Source: Hydractinia symbiolongicarpus
Lineage: Eukaryota > Cnidaria > Hydrozoa > Anthoathecata > Hydractiniidae
Direction: 5' to 3'
Length of the DNA: 60,000 nucleotides
Assembly: GCF_029227915.1 (NCBI RefSeq)
Contig: NC_079884.1
Location: 20,400,001 to 20,460,000 of the forward strand
In this document: positions 37,367-48,970 of the stretch, piece after piece
Layout of the letters: each line of letters starts with the position of its first letter
Numbering within the stretch: the stretch's first letter is position 1
Notes under the pieces: model-generated
What the model saw: only the letters and a program-made list of their open reading frames with translations
Told to the model about the DNA's origin: nothing
The model's database searches: none
Program-made: the position numbers and the translations under genes

Positions 37367-40300
37367 GTAAGTCAAACTTCTATATTTTCATGTGTAATGA
37401 CTGGGTGACCGGAAGATAAGCTCTAGATTGAACGCTAAGTTGACTGACATAAAAACACAGTTTGTGACCTCGTCATAGCAATCAGTCACACAGGGATTTT
37501 CGCTTTGCGAAATAATATTCCGTAAAAGTTGAAAACTTTACACATTCACTAATTCGAACATGCAATGGATGTTTGAATTAAGCAGTAGTAATCTGAAAGT
37601 TTTTCGTCAAACGTGTCCAACATTTCATCCAACATTAAAAATTTTCGGTGTTGGATGAAATGTTGGACACGTTTGACCAAAAATGAAATTTGAAAAAGAA
37701 GAAAAATATGTGTTGGAAGAAGAAAAAATGTGTTGGATGAACGTTTCTCGTGATTGAACTTTTCATTCAACATTTTCAGCTTCATCCAAAACATTTTTTG
37801 TGTTGGATGCGCTTGACCACTTTTTCATCCAACATTACGCGTAAATGATATCATTCTATTGCAATCGAATGCACTTCGAATGTTAAAACGTTCGAATTTC
37901 AAATATTGTGAAAAATAAACAGGTATTTATTACGTCAATATCACAGTACAGAGATGAGCAGCTCAGACAAAGCCATGATGAGCAATAGTTTAGATATTTT
38001 CATTAAAGGGAAAGCGTTTAAGAAATACAAGAACAACTCGCGCCTTCTTTTTATCCATTCTCTGGTTTTCCCCTGACAAGGCCTCTCGTCGTCAAAATCT
38101 AATAGTTCTGATAGAACAGCAGGGAAGATCATCTGCATGCCCTTCGTCATCTTGAATTTTTTTCGAAAGAAAGAATGAATGGACATGTTTTGTTTTTATA
38201 GAAAGAGAGATGGAATGGACATTATGTTGATGAAATCTTGTATGGTCGTTTGACCGCCGCAAAATTTTCATCTAACATGTATCCAACATTCATCCAGCAA
38301 ACGTTCAACACAATGATAAAATGTAGGATAAAATGTTGCACACGTTTCACCTAAAGGCCGGGGCAAACGATTCCAACATTCCATCCAACACACATGCAAC
38401 ACCCATGTTGGATAAATGTTGGAATCGTTTGAACGAAAGTAAAATTTATAAAAGAAGAAAAAATGACGTCAAAAGAAGAAAAAAATAGTTGGATGAAGTT
38501 GGATGAAAGTTTGTTCGCCATCAAACTTTTCATTCAACTTTTGCCTCTTTTTCTCGCTCGATTTTCCTGTTGGAACCGTTTGAACGCTTTTCGTCCTACA
38601 TTTGAATGATGATGACGTCAATCGAAAGAAAATCGAACATTTTGTTGCAAGAAATTGTAGCGTTAATGCAAGTCGTTTATTTAATAGTATAGGACGATTT
38701 CCTCCATGTGTTCTTTCTTGGAGGGAAATGAGATCGTCAATGTGACTCAAAACAATCTCAAAATCCTCCACGCTCATTCTAAACATCTGCTTGAACGACA
38801 TCCGATCCTCCACTATCAACTCCTTGACCAAAGTCTCTTTTGACCCACTCTCTTGTTTTACCCCTTCGAGGCTTTTCGTCATCAGAATCAGCGAATTCTT
38901 ATAAAATAATAGGGAGGAGCATGTCTTCTGTCGTCGCCATGTTTAGTTTGAAATGAATGAGTAGAGTATAATGAATGAATGAACGACATGTTGGATAAAG
39001 CTAATGTTGGATGTTACGATTAAACGCTTTTAAGGGCATCCAACATTCATCCAACATTTGTCCAACAACTCATTTTTGATGTTAGATGGATTGTTGGAAT
39101 CGTTTGCCCCGGCCTTAAGCTTATGGGTATAAATTTATAGGGTAATAAAATAAAGGGTATAAATGAAATAGATTTGATGGAACCGTCCTCATTACAAAAA
39201 AACTTCGGTTAGAAACAGATTGTCGTTACCGCGACTACATAAACAGTCACATTTTGTCGTTATGAAACTTATGTAAGCAAAAAAAGAGTACGTGGATCAA
39301 CAGGTAACCTCCTAAAGTAATTTAAAGCACGCTAACATATTTATATAGCTGGCTTGTCACCTAACAAGATACTTTTAAAACTTTGAAGCTAGCAATTTAT
39401 TATAAAGAACTCCAACATCCAGTACTCTTTTAAAATAGCCTCGCCATTGTCAGCAATTAGGCGAAATCCGCCACAGCATAAATGTTTATTATGGTTAAAT
39501 TCCGTTTACGTCAATGAAATAACAGCGAACTAAACATAAATGTTCTGACATCAAATTTTATGATGTAGATAACTTTAAGATTAAAGCTGTTCTTTGGGTA
39601 AAAGTTTGTTTTTTCTAATTTATAAAACATTGGAATAAGCCACCCTTTGGCTCTATTAATATGTAACTATTGGCGCTAATTCCAAGAAATTAACGAAACA
39701 CAAAATTAACGCGAATTTTAAAATTTTTTAAAATTCGCGATAATTTAAGGCCCCTTTTAAAGTGTAACGTAAAATCTAGGAGTTAAAAAAGTTAGTAGTT
39801 GACTTTAAAATTGTATTAAATTCATAAATTTTAAAAATACATATGGCAGTAAAAATCTTACACATGCATACTTTATTTTCCTTTTGTTTGATTTAAGGCT
39901 TTTTGTACGTCACTTGAGCTAAATCGCGTTAATTAAACTCTTTTTTGTAAGTTGGTATAGCAATTCGCGTTTACAATTACAAAAATTGTTATTCGAGAGG
40001 ACCGTTTACTCGATAGTGAGCGCTTCATCGAGCATTAACGACATTAAATAAACCGCAATCCTGGTCAAAATATGTTGAGACGGAGCAGCTAATTTTGAAG
40101 TTCGTCACCACAAATAATGGCATAGCCTATTTCTAAATCAGATTCACGTATTCCAAACTTGTTAATATTCACTTGTTCAAATACTTACATCAACATTGCC
40201 ATTTTTCACGAATTTTAGGGCCTTCGTGGGCCTTGACGTAGATTATTTCGTTGCGCGGGGTGCTCGCCTAACTGTGTGCAAAAGTATCCACTGTGCAGTT

Positions 40301-43300
40301 TGCTGGCTGCAGAGCATGGACTGTTGACGGTTTTTCCCATATTTGAAAATATTTTAATATTAATATCTTTATCCAAAACTGCAGTTGCAGCATATAGTAA
40401 CTATACTTACTCAATATGCTGTATGTTGTTCTTGTTCCCAACCTTTGCATCTATTTCTCCCGAAGGTAAACAAATGTACTCTAATATGTTGTTTAATAAA
40501 TTGATAAAAGGTTAAGAATAAAACAGTTCAATACGCAAGAGAAGAAACAAGAAAGAATTTATCTTTCTCGATTTTTTGTTACCTAGATTGTCAGAGATTT
40601 ATGCAACGAAAAGGATTCGTGTTATCCATGTTCCTGTTGGTCAGCAGAATTTTATCGTTCACCTTGCATTTGCAGAAAATGTAAGATCGTTATGTTTGGA
40701 TATTTTAATATTCTTTTTACATACTGACAATGGCGGCTTCGTTAAGCTAGACAAGGTGTGAGTATATGAGATCAACTTTCCCTGTTTGTTACATCTAATT
40801 CTTTTCATTGAAAATGATTACGATGGCGACGCAGCTTGAAAAATCCACCTTTGATTACGACTTTTGTAAATAACAAAATTGTGAGAGAATTAATGCGATG
40901 CTGTGGCTATAGAAAAAAATACAAATTTCGAACATTTAATTTTTCGCCTAGTTTAGAGGAAAAAAATTATACTAAATGCAAGAATATAAAATATTTACCC
41001 TAAAATTGTATCTTTTACAGTGACAGAGAATCAACATTTCTTATTTTTCTAATTCTCAATTTTAGCCTCAGGATGACGAAACAAGATTTTCACATCATCT
41101 TCATTTTCAACATGTTCGTTTTGTGTATTATGCCCATGTTTATAAAATTTTAATTTTTAAATCAATTTTGGCCTAAAATAATTATTTAGGTGACAAAAAC
41201 AGAAACAAATTTCATCCCCTGTATTATTTTCAGCATGCTTTTTTTTGTTTACTGTCCTCCATATAAACGATACATATTTGAAAGTAACGCCAAAAAACAT
41301 AATCTTACTATGGACTCCAGGAGACTGTTTTAATGAATCACTCTCCTTCGGAGCTGAATTTAAAAGCGCATCTTTAGAGTGTATTTATCTTGTAATTTGC
41401 AACACGCACTTGCACGGAAATATCGACTTCTTTGATGTTTTCGTATTTCTTGATATGTAAACTTATATTGTATTGACTTATATCGTCTTTGTGTGTTTAC
41501 ACAAAAGCTTTAGGACGGGCGATCCCGTGAATTTGTCCACAAATTAGCAACTAGTCTCTATAACATAATAATAACGGTTGTTTGTCTGTCGACCAGAACC
41601 GTGGCGTGCCAAACCATGCACTAAATCTTTAAGCTACAAATAGCAAATGCGATATATTGTTATCAACTTTGTTGCAACGAGTTAACGACTATCTATATTA
41701 TAATACTCGCTATCTGTGAGCTAATTTAAAATCCGGGGGTTTTGTAATAGAAAACGTCATTAAAATTGCACTTATAATCAAACTTCCCTTGTAAGAATGC
41801 ACAAATAGCAATGTTGGAAATATGTACGACGGTCAATCCCCGCTGGAATTCTCCACGGGCTAACAACTAGTTACATATAATAAAAAGGCGAGCTAACAAA
41901 AGGAAAGAACACCTGTGTAAAAGTGGTTGAACCTTTCAGATTCATACTTAACTATTATCAATTGTTAGTTCTTCTTCAAGAATAACATACTATATTTCTT
42001 TTGAATACCGAATGTTTTCTTTAAATTCAGTGCATGGAAAAATGATGCAACATTCTTCATCATGGACAAGATATATAGCTATTAATCCGTTCAACCTTAA
42101 ACTGTATGGCGTTGATAAAGAAAAAAAAGTTGTGATGTCTCCAGAAACTTCACCATTTAGTGGGAACTCTACCACACATACAACAAAAGCAGTGAATTTT
42201 ATAAAATATCGCAATGATGGAGTCATTTTTGCACATGGTTTAAACAACTCAGTTTTGTTCTGGTCAGGCTCGAAATGGACAACAAAGGATTTTTTCTGTC
42301 GGTCGTTTGACTGTACTGATCAACATGTTTTGGGAATCGGTCTTGCCACATTTCAACTTTACTTACAACCGAACGATAACGGTAAATTTTATACTACGAA
42401 TAATAAATAAATATTGCATATGCATGATACATCTATTAACGAAAACTATTTATTCCTGAAAATATAAATACAACCAAAAATATTACGATTAATAATATTC
42501 GAAGTTGTAATATTGTTAAAAATGTGATTGACAAATACTCGGTACCTTTTTTTAATGCGCAACCCGAGGCTCAAATCTTTAAAAAATGAAGCAACTTGTA
42601 CGCAACAGTAATGCAGAAAGTTGAGTCATATCTCAATCAAAATTTTGTGTTTCTTAAAAAAAGTATGTAAAAGTACGCATCTTAGCAGATCCATAAGCGG
42701 TCGCAAATTTTCACTCAACCAAAGCATTTTGCTAATAGAACGTTGGCTCTATTATGCCAGTCAATGTGGGATAAATTTTATCTAACATAGTTTCTAATGT
42801 GGAGAATTACGTTCGTACGCAATTGATCGTTTAGCTACTTCATTTTGGTAGGAAAAAGTAGGAAAAATGAATTTATCGTCAATCGGACAAAAACATAGGT
42901 GCTCTTGTTTAAAATTATAAAAATTTAATGATAATGTTTGATCACTTTCAGCAAAAAAGCTTACAAACTGAAATACTTTGTCTTTCTTTACTAGATACTA
43001 TTACAAAAGTTGCAAAAGGTGAAATTTCAAGAGTTCAAGAACATGGCAAATACTGGTACGCGATTGGAAGAAGTTGTAAATGCATCATGAGACACGAAAC
43101 CATTCCCTCCCCAACTGTAAATAAATGGGAAATACTAACAACAAATCCAGGCGCATCAGTTGAGTTTAAAGTTGCATTTAACGATATTATTTATTCGTTA
43201 CACGAAGATCAGAATATTTACGAATGGTATGGAAGTGAAAACAGATGGATTATGATATATCAAGGACCTTGCCTTGCATTTGATGTCCATCATCTTATAT

Positions 43301-46300
43301 TTTGTGTGACGTCAGATCACAAAGTCAAATCAAGTATGTGTCACAAAGCTTATTTTGCATGAGCGTCATTCTTTTTCTACAGTGCAATAAACATTTCACA
43401 TGACTTTTAATTTGTTAAATTTAGTAACTTTGAGAGACTGAATATTTTGTGCAAGTATGCGCACGGATTAAAAAATAATTTTTAAATGAAGTGCGTAGCA
43501 GAAAAAATAATGAAATCAATTCAGTCTTTCTCCTCTTTTCTGCCATCTTTCAGATTATGGTGAATATGTGCCACGCCCAAACATTCACATTCCTTTCAAA
43601 ACTTTCAATCACACCGATAAAACAACACCATATGGACGAGGAATGGACGAGAATGGGAAATCATCAATAAAGTTGGACTTGCCAACAAACAATATTGCTC
43701 TGGATCAATTTGGGAAAGGACATGTCTTACAAATTGGAACTATAGAAGGAATTGTGATTGGAGATTTTGAAAACTCAGCTTTGAGGTTAAAGCTTTTTAT
43801 TTCATGCATGCTTAACAGCAAGCGCAAATCAAAATGCGAAAATCACACAGATACTAAATTGTAAAACTTTGACCTTACTGAATGTATATTAGAAAATGGT
43901 TTAAACAAAATACGTTTGACGACTCGAATTTCCACAATTTAAGATTTGTTAAAAATGTGAAAAACACCTCATCTTGAATTTAGAAATCCATTTGGTTATA
44001 CAACTCCATACTTTACAGTATCTTTGTGGTTCAGAACAACACAACAATCCTATGCTTCGGGAGAAAAGGCGATTCTATCAAACCTTAAGATGAACGGTAT
44101 GATTTGGTTTAATTCTTGTACAATATCCCTCTCTCAACCTGATACTTTACAGCACGAAAAAAGGGTCATATTATACCATGCTACCACTCGCCTCTGCATT
44201 GTAAAAGTTTACAAAGGTTTCAAATTTTTTGGACATATGTTGGCGAAGAGAAGGAACGCATAAGGTAAAACAGGTATTATTGACATCTATACTGACTTCC
44301 TCAGAAGCCGAAGATCAAAACAAAATGCGCTAAAATAATTTCTTTCAACTATGTTTCCTTTGTTAAAATTTTTTCATCACGAAAGTGGTCTATGGACAAA
44401 TTTGGTCCTGAATATATAAAAAGCAGAACTCTCCAAAAAAATTGTCAGAATTTTCTAATTTACGAAGGTGTTAATTAAAAAAAATCTATTGTATAAACTC
44501 CTTCGGGAACTAAGAAACAATATCCACGAACGAGTTTATTAAAAAAAAGATGTGGATATTTTCCAGATATAGCTGGAAATAGAATGTTTTAACCAAACGT
44601 TACAACTCAATTGTTTGGAAAATAGTGAACTTAGGTGATGCATGTGTGGTGACAAAAAAAATTATATTTTAGCGTTTACATCCCTGTTTCATTACTGTTA
44701 GAAATGCTATCATGGTTTAATCGATCAAAATATACCGTGAAAATGTCAAAATAGTTTTTTAACTTTATTCTTAAGGTTTTTACTTGGCTTTGCGGCGTGT
44801 TGATGTCCACAACGTGAGGATAATAGTTCTTATCAGGGGAATCAAGCAATATGTGGAAACGTATGTGACAACATCAAACCACTTCTACTCCTGGACGCAT
44901 ATTGTCGTTTCCTGGAACTATGATTGTAAGTGTTCATTCGTACATGTGTTATGAAGCTACTGGTTATACCTGCACCAACAATCGCCCTTACTTGACTGTG
45001 CAAACTATCGGGCATATCAGCAGCAAATACGTAAAATAGACGTATTTACTAGTTCTTATATTGGGAACATATTTTTATAGTCCTCAAGCCATGCCATAAA
45101 AGTTGTCGAACGGCTTAAGGGATCTCTTTTGTGGATGTAATGCAAGTTAATTCCGCTTTAAAAATCAAATTCAGTAAAATCAATGAAAAATATAGAGCTA
45201 GTCAATTTTGAAGTTGACATGTCATTGTGAGCAAGTCTTCCCTTTTTAATCTGCAAACCCACAGACTTAAAATTACTCCACATGTGCTCATGTAAAAGTT
45301 AATTGAAAAGCTATACCGATCAAATTCGAGTATAAATACCTAATATGCAAGAAGTACACCACACAATACTTGCAAGTCAAAAATCTTCAATATTATGGTA
45401 TCTGTTGAAAATCAGTGTTCACTGCAGTCCCGGGTAATAACACTGTTTAAAAACTTATTTCAATGAAATTAAAATACTACTCACAACGCGTTCACTTACG
45501 TGGCAGCTCAAAGGTAAGCAAACTATTTTCTTCAAAAAAGTATTTGTGTCCCCCTTAAGGTAACAGTGCAATATAACTTACTAGTTCTCACCTGGCAGTC
45601 TGTTTTTTTTGTTAACCTACAATTGTTGACCTACAATTTATATTACATCACCTTTCAAATGGTTTATTTACTAACGACGTTAATGCTCCATTTAATTCAA
45701 TACAATTTATTTCCGAAGTTTAATGGAAGCATACAATTATTTTAACTGCAAATACATTCCTTATAGCTAAATGTCTACGAGTTTACCTTAATGGTAATAT
45801 AACGCGAAGCTCTTGTAGTACCATAAACTTCATCAGAACGTCTGTTCCTACATCACTTCGCGTGAGAGTACCTGGAATATACGTTAGTGATATTGCTATA
45901 TGGTATGCTTTGTTGTTAGATGAGCAAATTCTTCAGCTGTATCGGTCAGGTATTCACTTATTTGACGAGTTAGTTTTCTTTTTATCTTATCAATACAGAT
46001 CTCTATTGCAAATTCCCGCTGTAAACTTCCCTAATAATCGAGAGAAAAATTAAAAAGTTAAATCGGGTTTTTAAGTAGCTACGTAAGAGAAGACATACAA
46101 AGCAAAAGTTAAACTTGAATAAAAGTTTCGAAAATCAAATCGGGTAAACAACTATATACGCCCAGTAAAGTTGAAAAAAATGTGCATTTCTTACCGGAAT
46201 GTTCAAAGTTATGAATCGACTTTTTCAGCGTTTATTACGATTTTTTTTTAAATTATTGAACTCAGCTATAACGTACTAAGAGTTTCTTTCACGAAAGAAT

Positions 46301-48021
46301 TGACTTAGATTGGTTTTCGTAGATTCCTAATACAAAATGATTTGGCCTAACATTGTCCTAAAAACAAAAGTTTTAACTGTAAAGACTGCTTAATCTCGTG
46401 TTATTACAGGGAGGCGTGTATTCTGTATTGTACGGATATAATAACATGTCGCTATTATAGACAATACTGCTCCCGATTGGCGAAAGAAATTTAACTTTGG
46501 TTCAGTGACAGAATCCTCATGCGAAGAACTGAGGAGACAACGACCATACACATCTTCTGGTTATTACTGGATCAGATTAAATGGAAAAATGATAAGTGTC
46601 TACTGCGACATGGTAACTGATGGAGGTAGGAATTTGTATCAATAGAAAATCACAAGAGATGATGCGTTTAAATTTAATATTTAATTCTTACAAGCTCTTA
46701 ACTTCGTACTGGACCCATTATCTATGCAGTATGACGTCAACCATTATTTTAGGTCATAAAAAGACAGTATTTAAATATTACAACCTATAAGTCGTAATCA
46801 CGTGTTCAAAACTTCGATCTCAAAATGAAAAAATGCAAATAATATAATTATCATTGTTTTTGCCATTTTATTCAAGCGCGAGCAAATAAATTAGATAACT
46901 AGAGTAGACGTCCGTTAATTCGAACACGCAAGAGACTAAATTTTTTGTTCGAATTAACGAATGTTCGGATTATCGGAAGTTCAGAAAAAACAAGAATTTT
47001 AATAAACGTTTAAAGGTTTTATGCTAATATAACTTTATTACAACTTTACTACAACCTTTTTTTTTTTGCTTGGCGATGGGCAAGGCCTCCAAATTCCATG
47101 TAAACTTCATTTTATTAAAAATGCCAATTTAATTGATAAATTGAAGGAAATTTTGCCACCATTGATGCAATAAAAATGAATAAAAATGAAAACGTTTTTT
47201 TTATTTTTCCATAAGATTTTATTTATCGATACACAAAAGTTCGAATTAACGAGCATAATGCAGACTTGGGATTAAAAAATTGTTCGAATTAGCGAAATGT
47301 TCGAATTAGCGGAATTCGAATTAAGCAGCTCAAAATATAAGATTTTATTAAACCAAACTCAAGGGACTTGGCAATTTGTTCGAAATAGCGGAAAGTTCGA
47401 ATTAAGCGGCATTCGAATTAACGCACGTCTAATGTAATCCATTTTCATTTCTATCAACAACATTATATTGTTTTGGCAAAACTATTTTCGTAGATTTAAG
47501 TAATTATTCATTCTTTTATATACTTTTATTTACCTTTAGGTGGATGGACACAAATAACTCATTGGCTCGCATCAAAAAAAATTTATCACGTTGCAAATAT
47601 CTATGAAATGAACCTAACCTCCTCCAAAAACAGCGCATATACTTCTGGTCACTTCCGTCACTTAAAAACAATTCTTGATTTTAAACAATTTCGAATACGC
47701 TGCACCAAACCAGCATATCATAACAGAATTGTTGACATAGCAACCACAACGTCATCTGTCATCGATTACTTTACCTTGGCGACAAACGAAAGACCATACG
47801 CATGCGGTGGATTCTATCCATTGGAAGAAGATAACTCGATCTTGTCTGAGAGATGTCAAGAATGGCTAGATGGAAAGTTCTCAGATCCCCTAAAAGTTTC
47901 TTCTGGTCGATTTTTTCGTCATTTGATGCATATACCGAACGTAGCAACTGTAGATTTACCCGAAGCAAGATGTGATGATCTTCAGGGTAGTGATATTATT
48001 TTTCAAATGTACGTCCGTTGA
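37040..48021 (+). CDS. Secreted mosaic protein: PAN/apple, propeller-like region, LamG-like, fibrinogen-type end
   Basis: Inferred extracellular adhesion or matrix protein with no close named match. Exons: 37040-37366, 40587-40680, 42031-42381, 42995-43333, 43554-43785, 43984-44096, 44776-44925, 45767-45949, 46461-46625, 47540-48021. Every junction keeps phase, giving 2,436 nt: 811 residues plus stop. Domains in order: signal peptide (1-20), PAN/apple-like (about 30-109), Cys-rich linker (110-141), a region of repeated Y/W-rich strands (141-370), LamG/concanavalin-like (about 371-596), and fibrinogen-type YCDM...DGGGWT followed by a non-standard C-terminal part (597-811). Most introns are phase 1, as in shuffled extracellular proteins. 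Cnidarian skeletal-matrix and lectin-like proteins share the LamG plus DGGGWT combination. The start is the first ATG ahead of the signal peptide. Confidence 0.85.
37605..38351 (-). mobile_element. Harbinger-derived non-autonomous element 1
   Basis: Left end gtcaaacgtgtccaacattt and right end aaaatgttgcacacgtttca are imperfect inverted copies. Inside the left end is a 29-bp perfect hairpin (37,606-37,634 with 37,649-37,677). A minus-strand frame at 38,186-37,941 carries FDDERPCQGKTREWIKRRRE, which matches the N-terminal region of Harbinger nuclease-type transposases and the neighbouring element 2. No catalytic domain remains. The exact termini and target duplication are unclear. Confidence 0.65.
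38355..39115 (-). mobile_element. Harbinger-type element 2 with TIRs and TAA target duplication
   Basis: Termini aggccggggcaaacgattcc and its exact inverse ggaatcgtttgccccggcct are each flanked by TAA (38,352-38,354 and 39,116-39,118), the 3-bp target duplication of PIF/Harbinger elements. Minus strand: MATTEDMLLPIIL, a stop, then EFADSDDEKPRRGKTREWVK. In another frame (38,882-38,600) come LIVEDRMSFKQMFRMSVEDF and NKRLALTLQFLATK, the N-terminal part of HARBI1-like transposases. The catalytic core is missing, so it is non-autonomous. It lies in intron 1 of the mosaic gene, antisense to it. Confidence 0.85.
39120..40586. other. Remainder of mosaic gene intron 1
   Basis: No exon seen. Near 39,705-39,745 is an AT-rich palindrome around cgcgaattttaaaatttttt. 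A plausible acceptor near 40,217 leads only into frames that stop, and the phase from exon 1 to exon 2 closes without it. Confidence 0.5.
40587..43333 (+). CDS. Mosaic gene exons 2-4: Cys-rich linker and propeller-like region
   Basis: Exon 2 (94 nt), read in the phase set by exon 1, gives CNEKDSCYPCSCW...SPCICRK. The other two frames lack this density of cysteines. Exon 3 (42,031-42,381) and exon 4 (42,995-43,333; acceptor ctttactag) are phase 1 at both ends and read RYIAINPFNLKLYGVDKEKK, VIFAHGLNNSVLFWSGSKW, KYWYAIGRSC, IIYSLHEDQNIYEWYG. The repeated short strands ending in aromatic residues resemble tectonin or tachylectin-type beta-propeller blades. That fold is an inference, and no exact repeat consensus was confirmed. 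Confidence 0.7.
41513..41640 (-). repeat. Dispersed repeat family, rearranged copy
   Basis: Contains aggacgggcgatcccgtga and ctctataacataataataac with gtctgtc. These are the inverse of blocks in the copies at 31,511 and 51,518, but in a different order. It lies in the intron between mosaic exons 2 and 3. A weaker partial match follows near 41,826-41,895. Confidence 0.5.
43554..45949 (+). CDS. Mosaic gene exons 5-8: LamG/concanavalin-like domain
   Basis: Exon 5 (43,554-43,785) has YGRGMDENGKSSIKLDLP and GHVLQIGTIEG. Exon 6 (43,984-44,096) has PYFTVSLWFRTTQQS, the usual strand of LamG-type sandwich folds. Exon 7 (44,776-44,925) has NHFYSWTHIVVSWNYD. Exon 8 (45,767-45,949) has CLRVYLNGNITRSSC and GIYVSDIAIWYALLLDEQIL. 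This order (SLWF, W-x-HIVVSW, VYLNG, DIAIW) is the standard LamG/pentraxin-like layout. Binding partners cannot be predicted from it. Confidence 0.85.
46461..48021 (+). CDS. Mosaic gene exons 9-10: fibrinogen-type N-terminal motif with divergent end
   Basis: Exon 9 has SSCEELRRQRPYTSSGYYWI and VYCDMVTDGG. Exon 10 continues GWTQITHW. CDM-TDGGGWT is the start of fibrinogen-related or collagen-C-type domains. The following 150 residues do not show the usual fibrinogen pocket or its C-terminal signature. Instead they have spaced cysteines (RIRCTKPAY, YACGGFYPLEE, RCQEWLDG, ARCDDLQGSD). The stop is at 48,021, before a TTG microsatellite. Similar open-ended versions occur in cnidarian secreted proteins. 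Confidence 0.85.
46907..47429. mobile_element. TA-flanked MITE (Tc1/pogo class) in mosaic gene intron 10
   Basis: Ends gacgtccgttaattcgaa and ttcgaattaacgcacgtc are inverted copies (one mismatch) and are flanked on each side by TA. Sub-terminal regions carry many copies of ttcgaatta/gttcgaattagcg in both directions. There is no coding capacity. The TA duplication fits the Tc1/mariner/pogo superfamily. Confidence 0.8.
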
Positions 48022-48140
48022 ATTTGCACTGATGTCAATGAACTTATTAAATCCGACAACTACAGAAACAGGGTTAAAATGAATTTTAAGACTACCATGT
48101 CGTTATGTTACCTGCATTTTTAATACTGAATCAAATTATT

Positions 48141-48242
48141 ATTTTTGTTGTTGTTGTCGTTGTTGTTGCCACTGTCGTTTTTGTTGCCACTGTCGTTATT
48201 GTTGCCACTGCCGTTGTCGTTGTTGTTGTCGTTGTTGTTGTC

Positions 48243-48275
<33 letters not shown>

Positions 48276-48322
48276 GTTGCCACTGTCGTTATTGTTATTG
48301 TTGTTGTTGTTGCTTCTATCTA
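48141..48322. repeat. TTG/TCG/CCA trinucleotide microsatellite
   Basis: About 180 bp of ttg repeats with gtc and gccact interruptions, starting 120 bp after the stop codon of the mosaic gene. The long frames it opens (poly-Val, poly-Leu) are not genes. Confidence 0.95.
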
Positions 48323-48329
48323 ACTATCG

Positions 48330-48970
48330 AAAATGTAAATAGTAACTTACACGACCTGTTTGTGTGAAACATGATTTTTATTTTGCACGCTTTTCAAGAA
48401 TTTTTTTCTTCTTCTGAAATTGCAGCAAATTCAAGAAAGTTTGAAATTTTTTATAGACGTCAAACAGGCTACTTTCAAAAGGTGCTTAAAGTCACAATGG
48501 TTTTGAGAAAATAGTACAGAAAATCAGAAAGAGGTATTGTAAAATGATGCGTTTTATGTTATCGCGGGAGCCACGTGTCACGGCATGAATTCCCGCGACA
48601 AAGTTCCACAGGCGCCTTAGTTTTTATAGGCCTTTTGGAACGTACACGCAAAAATGTTAAGTCCCTTAGCGTCCCCTTTTCTTCTCTATATAAGTGAATG
48701 TGTAAATATAATTAGTTAGTTAACAACAAGATTTATGAGTTCTTCAAATCCATCATCAAATCAAGTTGACTCCACGCGCAGCGTAATATATGTCAACTTT
48801 TTTTTTTCTAGTAATAAACAGATTTAGGCTGGTATTGTTCCAATTTTTAACAACAATTAAAACAAAATATATGAAAACAAGACAGCTTAATCGTCTTACG
48901 AATATCCGATTCTACCTTGCTGAATATCTGCTTCTTATCATGCACCTCACGCGGGATCATCTGATGGAAT
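48330..48970. other. Gene-free gap
   Basis: No exon or element recognised before the foldback locus at 48,971. Confidence 0.5.

Noticed and set aside
40217-40465. Acceptor and donor pair in mosaic intron 1 (a possible extra exon ending near cccgaag|gtaaac)
   Set aside because: All frames compatible with exon 1 stop inside it, while exon 1 to the exon at 40,587 closes in phase.
41233-41460. 71-codon frame with several cysteines in the intron before mosaic exon 3
   Set aside because: No donor gives the phase exon 3 requires, and exon 2 joins exon 3 directly in phase.
48105-48342. Poly-Val and poly-Leu frames
   Set aside because: Translations of the TTG microsatellite.
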